From Diogma glabrata (Eukaryota; Arthropoda; Insecta; Diptera; Cylindrotomidae): a stretch of DNA of 64,000 bases. Location: assembly GCA_963693315.1 (NCBI GenBank), contig OY856186.1, positions 287,820,930 to 287,884,929 on the forward strand, given 5' to 3'. Below, one piece after another: positions 12,255 to 24,297 of the stretch. Positions within the stretch are counted from its first letter, which is position 1. Every line of letters begins with the position of its first letter. The notes under the pieces were generated by a model, which saw only the letters and a list, made by a program, of their open reading frames with translations, did not search any database and was not told where the DNA came from. The position numbers and the translations under genes are program-made.

Positions 12255-13190
12255 CTATGCCAGGAATAAAAACCTGAATATCATAGTCGGGTGTGACACC
12301 AATTCAAATCACTTGGGCTAGAGAAGCACCAATAACAACAGAAGAGGTCAGTCTCTTTTAGAGTATTTAGCTATTCCTAATTTGGAAATTCTAGATTCCG
12401 AACGAGAGCACACTTTTGTTAACGCCCGCGCAAGAAACCATAGACATCACTCTATATTCCAGGTCTCTTCTAGAAGACATCAGGAGCTGCAGAGTGTCTG
12501 CGGATATATTAAGGAGCGGTCACGATATATTGATTTTCTAGTTAAGTCGATCTCAACCGAGGATAGTGCCCCGAAACGAGGCAACGATGGGGCTGGGCAC
12601 ATATGTCAGTTTGCTGGAAAAAAAACCTTGATAAGCTAGAACGAAGATCCAAGAAAGTTCTGAGCAGAGCCTTGAAAACTCTTATGAAATTAATTGGAAT
12701 CTGTCCAGTGAAGCAAGAAAACTTTTCAAAAGGCTTATTCGTAAATCAAAGAAAGGGCCTTACGAAAACGACTGTGAGCCGATTAAAACCATCACAGATG
12801 GTGCTGCACTAATAAGGGCTTTTAACTAGACTGAATAATTTTAAATTATCCAATGATACTTTATTAAAGGATTAAACCTATGCAGCACTCCTCCAAGGCC
12901 ATTTTCTTGGCTGAGTATTTGGAGAGATTGGAGAAAACCCTAACCGAATGGACTTGATAAAGGCAAATAGAGTTGCATCGCCCGAGGTTCTGTCTTCAGC
13001 TCCCTTGAGCCATACAAATCGCCAGGTCCAGACGGAATTATTCCTATTATGATACAACAGTGTCTGGACATACTAGGAGATAGGCTCTTAAAGATCTTCG
13101 AAGCCTGCATAGCTCTTGACTATATACCGCAGGCCTGGAGATCCAAAACCAGGAAAAATCAACCACTGCTAGGCGAAAAACTTTAGAGAA
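12255..13190 (+). pseudogene. R1-clade-like LINE fragment (endonuclease and RT)
   Basis: The first part translates in broken frames to a C-terminal APE-endonuclease segment: VGCDTNSNHLG, then PNLEILDSE, TFVNARAR, a DITLYSRSLLEDI-like stretch and a degraded SDH-like motif near 12525. The second part, around 13010-13150, gives KSPGPDGIIPIMIQQCLDIL and DYIPQAWRSK, the N-terminal RT motif of R1/Jockey-type LINEs. Several frameshifts and stops are present and the RT catalytic core is absent. It differs from the LINE at 35202-40555, so it is a separate family. Confidence 0.7.
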
Positions 13191-13293
13191 TTGGACTTTT
13201 ATAGAAAAAATATACTGAATCCCTGACCCTGAAATCTCTTATTTTCTCACAAAATATTTATATACTATGTACTAAATACATGACCAAAATAAT

Positions 13294-13787
13294 TTAACAG
13301 AACAAAAATGAATTAATAAAAATTATATTAATTAAAATACATAAGATGACATTATTGAATGTTGAATGTTGATCCGCTTTAAATTGACATTTCACTTGTT
13401 CCAAACTATAATCTACTGTAGCCGATTGATTACAATGTTGAGCCATCTCGCCATATAATGTAAAATCATTATCAATTTCATTTTCATCCATAAAAAATCT
13501 TGTTGCGACTTCTACATAATTGTCAAGGACTTCTACACTTGTAACCATTTTTAACATTGTAAATTTACCACTCGTTTTATAAATTGCTTTAGCGTAATCA
13601 TCCACTTTATCACATATCATTTCCATTATTTCTGTTAAATAAGTTACGGATCTTTGAAGTTGAACACTTTAGTAACTGTATTTCCAGATTGATTTATACT
13701 TAATCCACTTACTTCCACAATCTTTTTTTTTATCAACTTAATAGCTTTCTCTATTTCAGTCACTGTTGCTTTACCAAAATGAAACAT
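13294..13787 (-). pseudogene. Unrecognised ORF with an apparent frameshift
   Basis: The downstream frame (13294-13626) gives 110 residues starting MEMICDKVDD. Upstream, an ATG at 13787 opens about 47 codons (MFHFGKATVTEIEK...) that stop near 13650. The two frames are joined only if a 1-2-nt indel lies near 13655. The predicted product would be about 160 residues, polar, Lys/Glu-rich at the N terminus, with no signal peptide and a hydrophobic C-terminal tail. I do not recognise the family. It may be a decayed retrocopy or transposon ORF. Confidence 0.35.
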
Positions 13788-14500
13788 TTAACTTCTTTTG
13801 ATGTAAAACAATAAACTCCATATGAACTAATCAACAGAATCAATAATTATTCCCAATCTAATTTTTTGTTAACAAATCAATTTAACTTAACTGGCTCAAT
13901 AAAAAACATAACTCAATTCTCAACATTCAATAAAATAATTAAAATTAAATTAAAATTTAATAAAATGTGTTATTTATTTGTGTTAATTTTACGTAATCTA
14001 ATCTGTTGACCAAAACAAACATGGTCAAGTATATATAGTAAGATTTTTTACAGTGTTTTGTTTCTTTTTCTACTATAGTTCTCATTGTACATAAATTAAT
14101 AGTTTCTCCTTCCAAAAATCATCCACACAAAAATCTATTCAAACAAGAAAATATTCCCCTTCAACCATTCTTTTTATTTACAAATGAACAAAACTGTATT
14201 CTATCTACATATAACAATATGTGCTTTACAAACAAGTATTATTAATTGGTGCTGAGTGCAACTAACTAAAAAATATTACTAAATACACTCCAAATGCAAA
14301 ACGCCCTGAATATTACCTACAGTTACTGTCAGAAAAATGGTTTCTAGATCAATGCTTCTAGCACACAGCTTGTTGCGTTATGGGGCAAAAGAACTTAACT
14401 TTCTTACGTTTTGGGGCAAAAGAAGGCTATTTCCTATTCAACCAGTTAATCTTCTTGGTCTCAGATTGATAGAATTAGATCATATGTACATGTAAGACAA
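13788..14500. other. AT-rich intergenic DNA
   Basis: No supported gene, RNA or repeat boundary was found in this stretch. Confidence 0.5.
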
Positions 14501-14502
14501 TA

Positions 14503-14868
14503 ATCCTCTTGGACTCCGTTCAAAAGCGGGCTATACGAATTGTGGTTGATCGAACTTTGACATCAAAACTTGATTCCCTACAACATCGTCGCACTGTTGC
14601 TGACCTCGTTGCTTTTTACAAATATTGCCATGTTCAGTGCTTAGATGGAATCAGCAGCATCATGCCTCAAACTTATTCTTACCCCCGTTCCACTCGACAA
14701 TCGGCTACCGCAACCAGTCAAACGGTCGAGATCCCACGCTGTCATACTGACAGATCGCAGGAAGACTTATTTGTCCGAACTGCATACAAATGGAATAGTT
14801 TGCCGGAATCCTTAGTCTCAGGTGGCGTCAACCCGCAGAGGTTTAAAAAAAAGCGTTCATCATGATCT
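14503..14868 (+). pseudogene. LINE C-terminal fragment
   Basis: A 118-residue frame starts LDSVQKRAIRIVVDR and continues through LDSLQHRRTVADLVAFYKY, a KWNSLPESL motif and a final RFKKK. The order matches the C-terminal end of the LINE ORF at 40065-40430 (LDSVQRRAIKL, LDSLQHRRNVADL, LWNALPSWV). It is diverged from that copy, so it comes from a related but distinct family. The upstream RT is absent. Confidence 0.75.
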
Positions 14869-14869
14869 T

Positions 14870-15943
14870 AGAATGCCAGTTGTTGTGGGACCTAGGTCTA
14901 GCTAGACCTAGGTCTTAAAAGGTATTTATGTGTTGTTGTGACACATATTGTAAACCCTATAACACAACACATTTTATTCAAAAAAAAATAGCTGGGCTCT
15001 CTATTTTTAAGCAGATATGCGGGATTCCATTTTTCCAGTTTCCTAATGTTGGGTAAGGGACAAAAACTAATTATCTCAGGAATGAGTAGCCACAAATGTG
15101 GATTTTTTTGAATAGCAAATTGTGAGGAGATAACCTCATCGACCTTTGTGAAGATGAAACCAATCAAAATATGGAAACTCAAACAAAATATTTAACCGGA
15201 TGTAACAACAAACATGAAATTGAAAAACTGTACTAAAAAGTACCAACCAACAATTACAAAACCGATTCAGAGATCCTATAGAATTACAAATAAACAAATG
15301 CTCGGAAGACTCCCTATCATTTTGTTTAATATCGCCCAAAAACTAATCAGTTTCTCCTTGTGCATTTTCACAAACCATTTACCAATATTCCTTCATAATT
15401 TTATGATGTGGGGGTAAAGACCTTTAATAAATTAACAAACAATTAATTTATCAAAAGTTGAGATGAAATTCTATCGTGTTGCCGATGCACTGATTTTTTT
15501 TCAAATCGAGTTACAAAACTAAAAGTTATCGAAGTTTAAAATAAACGGTTTTTCGTAAAATTCAAAAAATTATACTAAAAGTTTTACCAAGTTGCGGTGG
15601 TCAGCAGATTTCAGTTTACAAAGTATAAATTAAATCAGCGGAATAAAAATGCATAATGTGTTGTTATTCGAAAGGCAAGTTGAAACGAAAGAACCAACCA
15701 CAAAACAAACGCTCAAACTCATCTAATACATTTTTAACCCATTCTCTATATTTATTTTTATTTATATACTCTAAGATTATGCCAAAACTAGTTAGTTGCT
15801 AAAATAAAATTTCAAAGTCAATATCTCTTATCATAAAATTCAACTTTACAATATCAGCTAAATTTAAGTATTTTAATATAAACAGTAATTAATCAAAATT
15901 TGTTAGTGCAAAATATATAAGGTTATCATCATATCCTAAAATT
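14870..15943. other. Intergenic DNA upstream of the mpaB-like gene
   Basis: Overlapping frames of 67-94 residues on both strands are shadows without domain features. A TATATAAG sequence occurs at 15914-15921, but it is too close to the chosen start codon to be assigned as a TATA box. Confidence 0.45.
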
Positions 15944-17454
15944 ATGAAAACTCATCTTAGTCCAACTGAAGAAGGCAAATATCTACATTAAAAATTCAAA
16001 ATCGAAATTTTTGTTTATATTTTTTGTTTTTTTTTATCAGAGGCAAAACAATTATTTTTTAAAATTTATTCCGCCTACGATATTCCAATTGATTCTGGTA
16101 ATAGTAACAATTTAAATCCAGAGATTCCTAAATGGTTTGATGAAGAAAAATATCAACGGTATGTATTAGTATTTATTAGTATATCGATATAGTAATGATC
16201 TCATCCCCACATATGACCTCATCTCATGGTCAAATTTCAACAGTGGACGAAAATATTACAACGAAAACAAATACAGCTACATTCAATCAGTATTAACTGG
16301 TGTTGTGTGTATCTTAGGCGATCCAAATATTGCAGATGTTTTGTATGAATCAGGCAAGTCGTCAACAATTGAATTAGCTAAGAAAAGATATGTGGAAACA
16401 TTATTACATGTTCTTGCTTGGTACGAGTATGAGTTAAAGAAAGACTCAAAGTAAGTATAACAAAAAACATAAATTTTGTTTAATTTAACTTCCTATTGTT
16501 TCTCTCTATTGTTGTAGTTCATGGAAATCTTTAAATCGTGTGCGTCGTTTACATTTGTTGGCATCAAATAATAATGGAAATAACAACAACGCAATGATCT
16601 CCCAAGCAAAAGTTTCAGTGACAGTATTTGGGTATATGGGAATGGCAATAGTTCGACCACATCATTTTGGAATGCCTTATGATAACAAAGAGGATCGGGA
16701 AGGATTTATTCATTTCTGGGCTGTTATGGGACATTGTCTTGGAGTAAAGGATGAATACAATTTTTGTCTATCTGATTTAGATGTTTGTGAAGTTGTTTGT
16801 GAAATGTTCATCCGTTATATTTTTATACCATTCCTGCAATTCGAACCTGCCGATTTCAAAACAGCGAATATGAATTATATAAACGGTTTGGGTGAATTAA
16901 TTCCAGATTTAACATATGAGACTATTTTGTTTTTAGCGAAACGTGCTTGTGCTATTCCTGGTTACCAATACGGTGTGGATATTAAAAGAGAAAATATTAT
17001 TAAAGATATGTTAACAACAGATGAGATAAATCTTTTACGAAAATACGTATCACGTAGTAAATATACGGTCCAAAATTCGCCTAGAATTTTTCCTGAAAAA
17101 CTACACTTTGTTGAGATGATCAATGATGCATGTAAATTTAACGAACCAAAATACAATGAAGATGAATTGAAATATAAACAGCATATTGAGGAAAATTATA
17201 AAATGTTGGGATTAAAGGAAAATGACAGATTTGTAATTAAAACAGTTCCATATGAGGATTTACAATTATATTTCTCAAACACAAAGTTTATGGAGCTTTC
17301 AATGTCTGACCGAATGATACTAAGATTAAAATATTTTGCAATGTTATGGAATACAAATTTGATTGGAAATTGTGTAAATAATCTTCTGTTTGGATGGTTT
17401 TTAAAAAGGGTAAAGGGATGGTATGCGAGTAATTCAAAAAGTAAATTGTATTAA
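15944..17454 (+). CDS. DUF2236 / mpaB-like (Lcp-type oxygenase fold) protein, 4 exons
   Basis: Exons are 15944-15974, 16041-16158, 16244-16450 and 16518-17454; the sum is 1293 nt, or 430 residues plus TAA. Phases agree at every junction. Introns 2 and 3 are GT-AG with GTATGT and GTAAGT donors. Intron 1 would be a GC-AG intron of 66 bp. The protein has the DUF2236 order: IPKWFDEEKYQRGRKYY near the N terminus, then RVRRLH at about residues 126-131 (in this superfamily a conserved Arg/His region near the haem site), then SVTVFGYMG and FIHFWAVMGHCLGVKDEYN. The family includes mpaB oxygenase and rubber oxygenase Lcp; the substrate in insects is unknown to me. The C terminus has a hydrophobic helix with basic residues. 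The frame is intact, unlike everything around it. The start codon and first exon are the least certain part. Confidence 0.8.
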
Positions 17455-17621
17455 AATTGGATTTTGTTATTGTTATTTTTATATATGGTTTAACGGAAAA
17501 ATGGTTATTTCATACATAAAATCTTTTTGTACAATATTTTTTTTCAAACGGATATAAAAAGGGAGTAGGTAATTTCACATACGTTCACGTTATGAATACT
17601 TTTTTGGTATTGAAATCGTTT

Positions 17622-17627
17622 AATAAA
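17622..17627 (+). terminator. Polyadenylation signal AATAAA
   Basis: A canonical AATAAA lies 168 nt after the stop codon of the mpaB-like gene, in an otherwise AT-rich 3' untranslated region. Confidence 0.55.
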
Positions 17628-17794
17628 GCTTTCAGTTTTATTACAAAAATACATTATTTTGTTTCGTCTATATAAGCACCGCCGATTTACTGAAACAACT
17701 GAAAAAACAACAACAATTGCATTCCATTTTTCAGTTGTTTTAGTTGCTTCAGTCGAATCGATATGAATTCAGTGACATTCAAACTTATCAGCAA

Positions 17795-17895
17795 CACTGT
17801 CCGATGCGCCAGCCAAGATTTGCACCCACGTTAAGTCCAAAAATGGCTTACGTCCGTGCATCATATGCTATTTTTTATTAACTGCAAGCAAAATA
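17795..17895. repeat. Half copy of the ~150-bp foldback repeat
   Basis: The stretch GATTTGCACCCACGTTAAGT, then GGCTTACGTCCGTGCATCAT and CTATTTTTTATT, matches the right arm of the hairpin at 50505-50665. Only one arm is present here. Confidence 0.7.
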
Positions 17896-17899
17896 TTTA

Positions 17900-18680
17900 A
17901 AAAGTATTGTTTAATCTAATAGTGTATTCTTTTCGACTGTACTGAACAAGTTCCAACATCGAATTATCGAAATTTGCATTCTTTTGGATTGCACCAACAC
18001 AGAATTATGATTTCAATCGTATTCTTTTGGAAACAGAATTGTTATTTTGTCCACACCGAGTACAAAAAAACCGCATCGTGAAAATTGGTAGTGTAGAAGT
18101 TCTACTGAAATTGTTTTTGTGATTTTTGTTTGTTTATCGTATTTGGGATTTTTTTTTGTATAACAGGCTGATTCTGACATACCCTCACATACATATGTAA
18201 AAATAGTCATAGCAAAGATTTTTCTCTTAGCTAAGCCTAAAACCTCTTAAATGCGATTCTGTATGTAGTCACAACTGTGATATGTCAAAAAATAACCTCT
18301 TAACGTAAGACCATCAAACAAGGTCATTTTAAGCATCATAATTTAAAGTTTCATATATTTTTATTTGAATTTTTGTATGAAAAATTATATTAATAAAGGA
18401 TAAAATATTAATTATGAATTATTTATGTAATTATTATAAAATTTATAATAATTATCTATATTTTATTTTAGTTTGAATCAAAATTATAAAACAAAATATA
18501 TATTGATATTGATTTTAAATAAAATGGCGATTGAAAATTTCATATATGCAATATCAAACATTGACGTCTCTAAAATTTTGCAAATTTTATATATAAACTT
18601 TAAGGAAAAACAATCATTATTTTCTCACAAATTTATTGCAAAATAATTAATAATTAATACATGGTTTAATTTTCTATTAA
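17900..18680. other. AT-rich intergenic DNA
   Basis: No supported gene was found. A 65-residue minus-strand frame (18013-18210) has no recognisable feature. Confidence 0.5.
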
Positions 18681-21600
18681 TCTTATATATATAAAAATCA
18701 CGTGTCACGATGTTTGTCCGTGATGAACTCCGCAACAACGTAACCAATCTTAATGAAATTTTGTACAATGTGTGTATGATGGTACAGCTTGAGAGATAGG
18801 ATAGTTATTATCTTGATTAAATGCCTAAATATTTTTTAATTGCGAATTAAATGTTAAATATGGATTAGGGTGGCCCTTAAAAACAAAAATTTTTATTTTT
18901 TGTACGGCACCCTCCCATTTCGTGTGAATACCCATAAAAATATTATTTGCAAATCTGATATCAATCGGTCAATTCTAAGACGTGCCTCCGACCACTTAAA
19001 GTTGAGAAATTTTGTTCTGGACCCTAAAAAAAAGTTTTTTTTTTTGTGCGACACCCTCTCATTTCGTGTCAATACCCATAAAAAAATTATGTGTAAAAAT
19101 TGAAATCAATTGGTCAACTCTAAGGGGTGCCCCCGGCCACTTGGAGTTGAGAGGATTTTTTGTGGCCATTATAAAGGAAAAATTTAAATTTTTTGTACCA
19201 CACCCTCCGATTTGGTGTCGATACCCATAAAAATTCTATGTGTAAAATTTTAAATCCATCGGTCAACTCTAAGGGGTTCCCCCGGCCACTTAAAGTTGAA
19301 AGGTTTGGTTGTGGCTATTACAAAGAAAAATTTAAATTTTTTGTACGACACCCTTCCATTTGGTGTCGATACGCATAAAAATATCATTTGTAAAATTTGA
19401 ATTCAATCGGTCAACTCTAAGGGGTGCCTCCGGCACCTTAAAGTTGAGGGGTTTTGTTGTGGTCATTATAAAGAAAAATTTAAATTTTTTGTGCGACACC
19501 CTCGAATTTGATGTCGATACCCATAAAAATATTATGTTTAAAATTAGAAATCCATCGGTCAACTCTAAAGGGTGCCCCTGGCCACTTAAAGTTGAGAGGT
19601 TTGGTTCTGGCCATTACAAAGAAAAATTTGAATTTTTTGTACGACACCCTTCCATTTGGTGTCGATACCCATAAAAATATTATTTGTAAAATTTGAAATC
19701 AATCGGTCAACTCTAAGGAGTGCCTCCGGCCACTTAAGGTTGAGGGGTGGTTTTGTTGTGGCCATTATAAAAAAAAATTTAAATTTTTTGTACCACATCC
19801 TCCCATTTCATGTCAATACCCGTAAGAATATTATGTGCAAAATTTGAAATGAATCGGTCAATTCTAAGACGTGCCTCCGGCCACTTAATGGCCAGAACAA
19901 AATCTTTTAAGTTTAAGTGGCCGGGGGCACGCCTTAGAGTTGAACGGTTTATTTCAAATTTTGCAAATAACATTTTCAAGGGTATTCACACGCAATGTGG
20001 GGGTGTCGTACAAAAAATTAGATTTTTCTTTGTAATGGCCAGAACAAAACCTTTCAAGTTTAAGTGGCCGGGGTCACCCCTTAGAGTTGAACGATTGATT
20101 TCAAATTTTACAAATAATTTTTTTATGGGTATTGACACGAAATGGGAGGGTGTCGCACAAAAAATTTAAATTTTTTTTTCAAGGTCCAGAACAAAATTTC
20201 TCAACTTTAAGTGGCCGGAGGCACGTCTTAGAATTGACCAATTGATTTAAAATTTTGCAAATAATATTTTTACGGGTATTGACATGAAATGGGAGAGTGT
20301 CGTACAAAAAATTTAAATTTTTCTTTGTAATGGCCAGAACAAAACCTCTCAACTCTAAGTGGCTGGGGGCATGCCTTAAAAATGACCGCTTGATTTCAAA
20401 TTTTGCAAATAACATTTTTACGGGTATTCACACGTAATGGGAGGGTGCCGTACAAAAAATTTGAATTTTTCTTTGTAATAGCCAGAACAAAACTTTTCAA
20501 GTTTAAGTGGCCGGGGCACGCCTTAGAGTTGAACGATTGATTTCAAATTTTACACATAATTTTTTCAATACCCATATTGACATGAAATGGGAAGGTGTCG
20601 CACAAAAAATAAAAAATTTTTGTTTAAGGTCCAGAACAAAATTTCTCAACTTTAAGTGGCCGGAGGCACGTCTTAGAATTGACCGATTGATTTCAAATTT
20701 TACAAATAATATTTTTATGGGTATCGACACCAAATGGAAGGGTGTCGTACAAAAAATTTAAACTTTTCTTTGTAATGGCCACAACCAAACCTCTCAACTT
20801 TAAGTGGCCAGGGGCACCCCTTAGAGTTGACCGATGGATTTCTAATTTTAAACATAATATTTTTATGGGTATCGACATCAAATGGAAGGGTGTCGTACAA
20901 AAAATTTAAATTTTTCTTTGTAATGGCCACAACAAAACCCCTCAACTTTAAGGTGCCGGAGGCACCCCTTAGAGTGGACCGATTGATTTCAAATTTTACA
21001 AATAATATTTTTATGGGTATCGACACCAAATCGGAGGGTGTCGTACAATCAATTTAAATTTTTCTTTGTAATAGCCACAACCAAACCGTTCAACTTTAAG
21101 TGGCCGGGGAACCCCTTAGAGTTGACCGATGGATTTCAAATTTTACACATAGAATTTTTATGGGTATCGACACCAAATCGGAGGGTGTGGTACAAAAAAT
21201 TTAAATTCTTCTTCATAATGGCCACAACAAAACCTCTCAACTCCAAGTGGCCGGGGGAACCCCTTAGAGTTGACCGATGGATTTAAAATTTTACAAATAA
21301 TATTTTTATGGGTATTGACACCAAATGGGAGGGTGTCGTACAAAAATTTAAATTTTTCTTTGTAATGGCCACAACTAAACCTCTCAACTTCAGGTGGCCG
21401 GGGGCACCCCTTAGAGTTGAACGATTGATTTCAATTTTTACACATAATTTTTTTATGGGTATTGACACGAAATGAGAGGGTGTCGCACAAAAAAAAAAAA
21501 ATTTTTTTTAGGGTCCAGAACAAAATTTCTCAACTTTAAGTGGTCGGAGGCACGTCTTAGAATTGACCGATTGATATCAGATTTTGCAAATAATATTTTT

Positions 21601-22366
21601 ATGAGTATTCACACGAAATGGGAGGGTGCCGCAAACTGTACAATGAAAAAAAAAAATCTAGTGTAATCTAAGGGCCACCCTAATATGGATGGTTCATATG
21701 CCAACTTTCAGATGGCAGCGTAAATCAATTTATTCAATCGATAGTAAACTTTAAAATCTGTACAAGGCCATTATTAGACTATCGAATATGTTTTAGCAAA
21801 GAAAGTTTTCTTATATTTGATAATAAACGAAAAGCATATTATGCTATAAGTCAAATACGTTACCAAAGATTATTGATAATTATGTGGAGGTTATATGTAT
21901 ATTAGTTATAGAAATGTTAGAAAGTATCGAAACCTGTAAAAAAATTATTGTATTTCCTCTGTTTAAATAAATTTTAATATAATGTGCATATTTATTATAT
22001 ATTTTAGAACTATGATATATAGTTCTAGAGTCTTACTTAAATTATATAATTTAGCTAGATGTTTAGAAAACAAAATGCCAATAAGAAATATAATAACTAG
22101 TGCTTAATGATTTGAGAAGTTTTTGTAAAGAATAAGATATAAGAATTTAATTTGTTATAGTTAAAATGATAGTTTCAAGCTAAAGAAAAACATGGCGCGG
22201 CTTTTTTACAGCCTTTTGGTTGTTTTTGCGACGATTAAACCAAATTTAAAATAAAAAAAAATCATTTCTCATTACTACTCTTTGAAATTATTGCTACTAC
22301 GTCAACAAAATGTATATACACAAACTTTATTTATAGGCGTAGCAAAGCACACCGGGTTCCGCTAGT
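18681..22366 (+). mobile_element. Helitron-like element (non-autonomous)
   Basis: The left end TCTTATATATATAAAAATCA, followed by CACGATGTTTGTCCGTGATG and AACTCCGCAAC, is the 5' terminus pattern common in insect Helitrons. The right end GCACACCGGGTTCCGCTAGT carries the CTAGT terminus. The left neighbour is A and the right neighbour is T, the AT insertion site expected for Helitrons with no target duplication. No Rep/helicase coding sequence is present. Most of the interior is occupied by a later foldback insertion (18866-21682). Confidence 0.75.
18866..21682. mobile_element. Foldback element of ~148-bp units, 8-bp TSD
   Basis: Termini are TAGGGTGGCCCTTA and TAAGGGCCACCCTA, flanked on both sides by ATATGGAT (18858-18865 and 21683-21690). 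The interior consists of seven units in plus orientation (to about 19890) followed by twelve in minus orientation. Each unit is about 148 bp with TGTCGATACCCATAAAAATA, a GAAATCAATCGGTCAACTCT stretch, GGGGTGCC and GGCCACTTAAAGTTGAG. Outer units of the two arms resemble each other most (TTCTAAGACGTGCCTCC is found in both outermost units). The 60-119-residue frames on both strands are translations of the repeat, not genes. Confidence 0.9.
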
Positions 22367-22526
22367 TGTATATAAATTATTATACAATAAAATCCATTTT
22401 TGATTTTAAGATTGATATTCAATAAAATGGCGGTGGAATATTTTCACAAATAAAAATTATTAATACCTTAAAAATTTTTATTTCATACATATATCTAAAA
22501 CGACATTTTTCGGATTATTTATGGTA

Positions 22527-22682
22527 CAAAAAGTTGAACTTTAACGTCCTAGGACTTTATAAAATTGAATAAAGTCCTAGGACGTTAAAGTTCAACTTTT
22601 TGTACCATAAACGTTGAGCTTTAACGTCCTAGGACTTTATAAAATTTTATAATGTCATAGGACGTTAAAGTTCAACTTTTTG
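22527..22682. repeat. Double hairpin, nested inverted repeat
   Basis: The block TTTAACGTCCTAGGACTTTA and its inverse TAAAGTCCTAGGACGTTAAA alternate four times. This gives two adjacent hairpins bounded by AAAAGTTGAACTTTAACG and CGTTAAAGTTCAACTTTTT. The whole also reads as one larger imperfect palindrome. Confidence 0.85.
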
Positions 22683-22867
22683 AGCAAAATTTAAAACTCA
22701 TTTCTTTTTAGTTTAATAAATTTCCGGTATGAAATAAAATTTTGTATTTACCTCAAGCGAAAAGTGTTTTAAAAGGTACTCACTAGTAATTTCGGCCTCG
22801 GCTTTAAAAAGCTAGCTCGTACTTTAAAGTTTCACTTTGGCAGTCCGCCCCGGGTGTCACCCCCAAA

Positions 22868-24297
22868 CAAACCATCACAATGTTTTCAACGATAAATCAC
22901 TTCGAAACCGTTTTGGGGTGACACCCGAACGTAAACAACTTAAACAAACCATCACAATGTTTTCAATGATAAATCACTTCGAAACCGTTTTGGGGTGACA
23001 CCCGAATGTAAAAAACTTAAACAAACCATCACAATGTTTTCAACGATAAATCACTTCGAAACCGTTTTGGGGTGACACCTGAACGTAAACAACTTAAACA
23101 AACCATCACAATGTTTTCAATGATAAATCACTTCGAAACCGTTTTGGGGTGACACCCGAATGTAAAAAACTTAAACAAACCATCACAATGTTTTCAACGA
23201 TAAATCACTTCGAAACCGTTTTGGGGTGACACCCGAACGTAAAAAACTTAAACAAACCATCACAATGTTTTCAACGATAAATCACTTCGAAACCGTTTTG
23301 GGGTGACACCCGAATGTAAAAAACTTAAACAAACCATCACAATGTTTTCAATGATAAATCACTTCGAAACCGTTTTGGGGTGACACCCGAACGTAAAAAA
23401 CTTAAACAAACCATCACAATGTTTTCAACGATAAATCACTTCGAAACCGTTTTGGGGTGACACCCGAATGTAAAAAACTTAAACAAACCATCACAATGTT
23501 TTCAACGATAAATCACTTCGAAACCGTTTTGGGGTGACACCCGAACGTAAAAAACTTAAACAAACCATCACAATGTTTTCAATGATAAATCACTTCGAAA
23601 CCGTTTTGGGGTGACACCCGAATGTAAAAAACTTAAACAAACCATCACAATGTTTTCAACGATAAATCACTTCGAAACCGTTTTGGGGTGACACCCGAAT
23701 GTAAAAAACTTAAACAAACCATCACAATGTTTTCAACGATAAATCACTTCGAAACCGTTTTGGGGTGACACCCGAATGTAAAAAACTTAAACAAACCATC
23801 ACAATGTTTTCAATGACAAATCACTTCGAAACCGTTTTGGGGTGACACCCGAACGTAAAAACTTAAACAAACCATCACAATGTTTTCAACGATAAATCAC
23901 TTCGAAACCGTTTTGGGGTGACACCCGAATGTAAAAAACTTAAACAAACCATCACAATGTTTTCAACGATAAATCACTTCGAAACCGTTTTGGGGTGACA
24001 CCCGAACGTAAACAACTTAAACAAACCATCACAATGTTTTCAATGATAAATCACTTCGAAACCGTTTTGGGGTGACACCCGAATGTAAAAAACTTAAACA
24101 AACCATCACAATGTTTTCAACAAAAATCACTTCGAAACCGTTTTGGGGTGACACCCGAACGTAAAAAACTTAAACAAACCATCACATGTTTTCAACGATA
24201 AATCACTTCGAAACCGTTTTGGGGTGACACCCGAACGTAAAAAACTTAATCAAACCATCACATGTTTTCAACGATAAATCACTTCGAAACCATTTCA
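22868..24297 (+). repeat. Minisatellite array, ~19 x 77 bp
   Basis: The unit contains CCATCACAATGTTTTCAACG, ATAAATCACTTCGAAACCGT and TTTGGGGTGACACCCGAATG, followed by TAAAAAACTTAAACAAA. Copies are contiguous and nearly identical. They differ at two recurrent C/T sites (CAACG or CAATG; CGAACG or CGAATG) and at TAAACAAC versus TAAAAAAC. The last copies lose a base or end short. There is no coding frame. Confidence 0.95.

Noticed and set aside
18870..21666. More than fifteen open frames of 60-119 residues on both strands
   Set aside because: All are phase-locked to the 148-bp repeat unit of the foldback element and overlap one another.
22868..24297. CRISPR-like direct repeats
   Set aside because: The 77-bp units are contiguous with no unique spacers, and the genome is eukaryotic.
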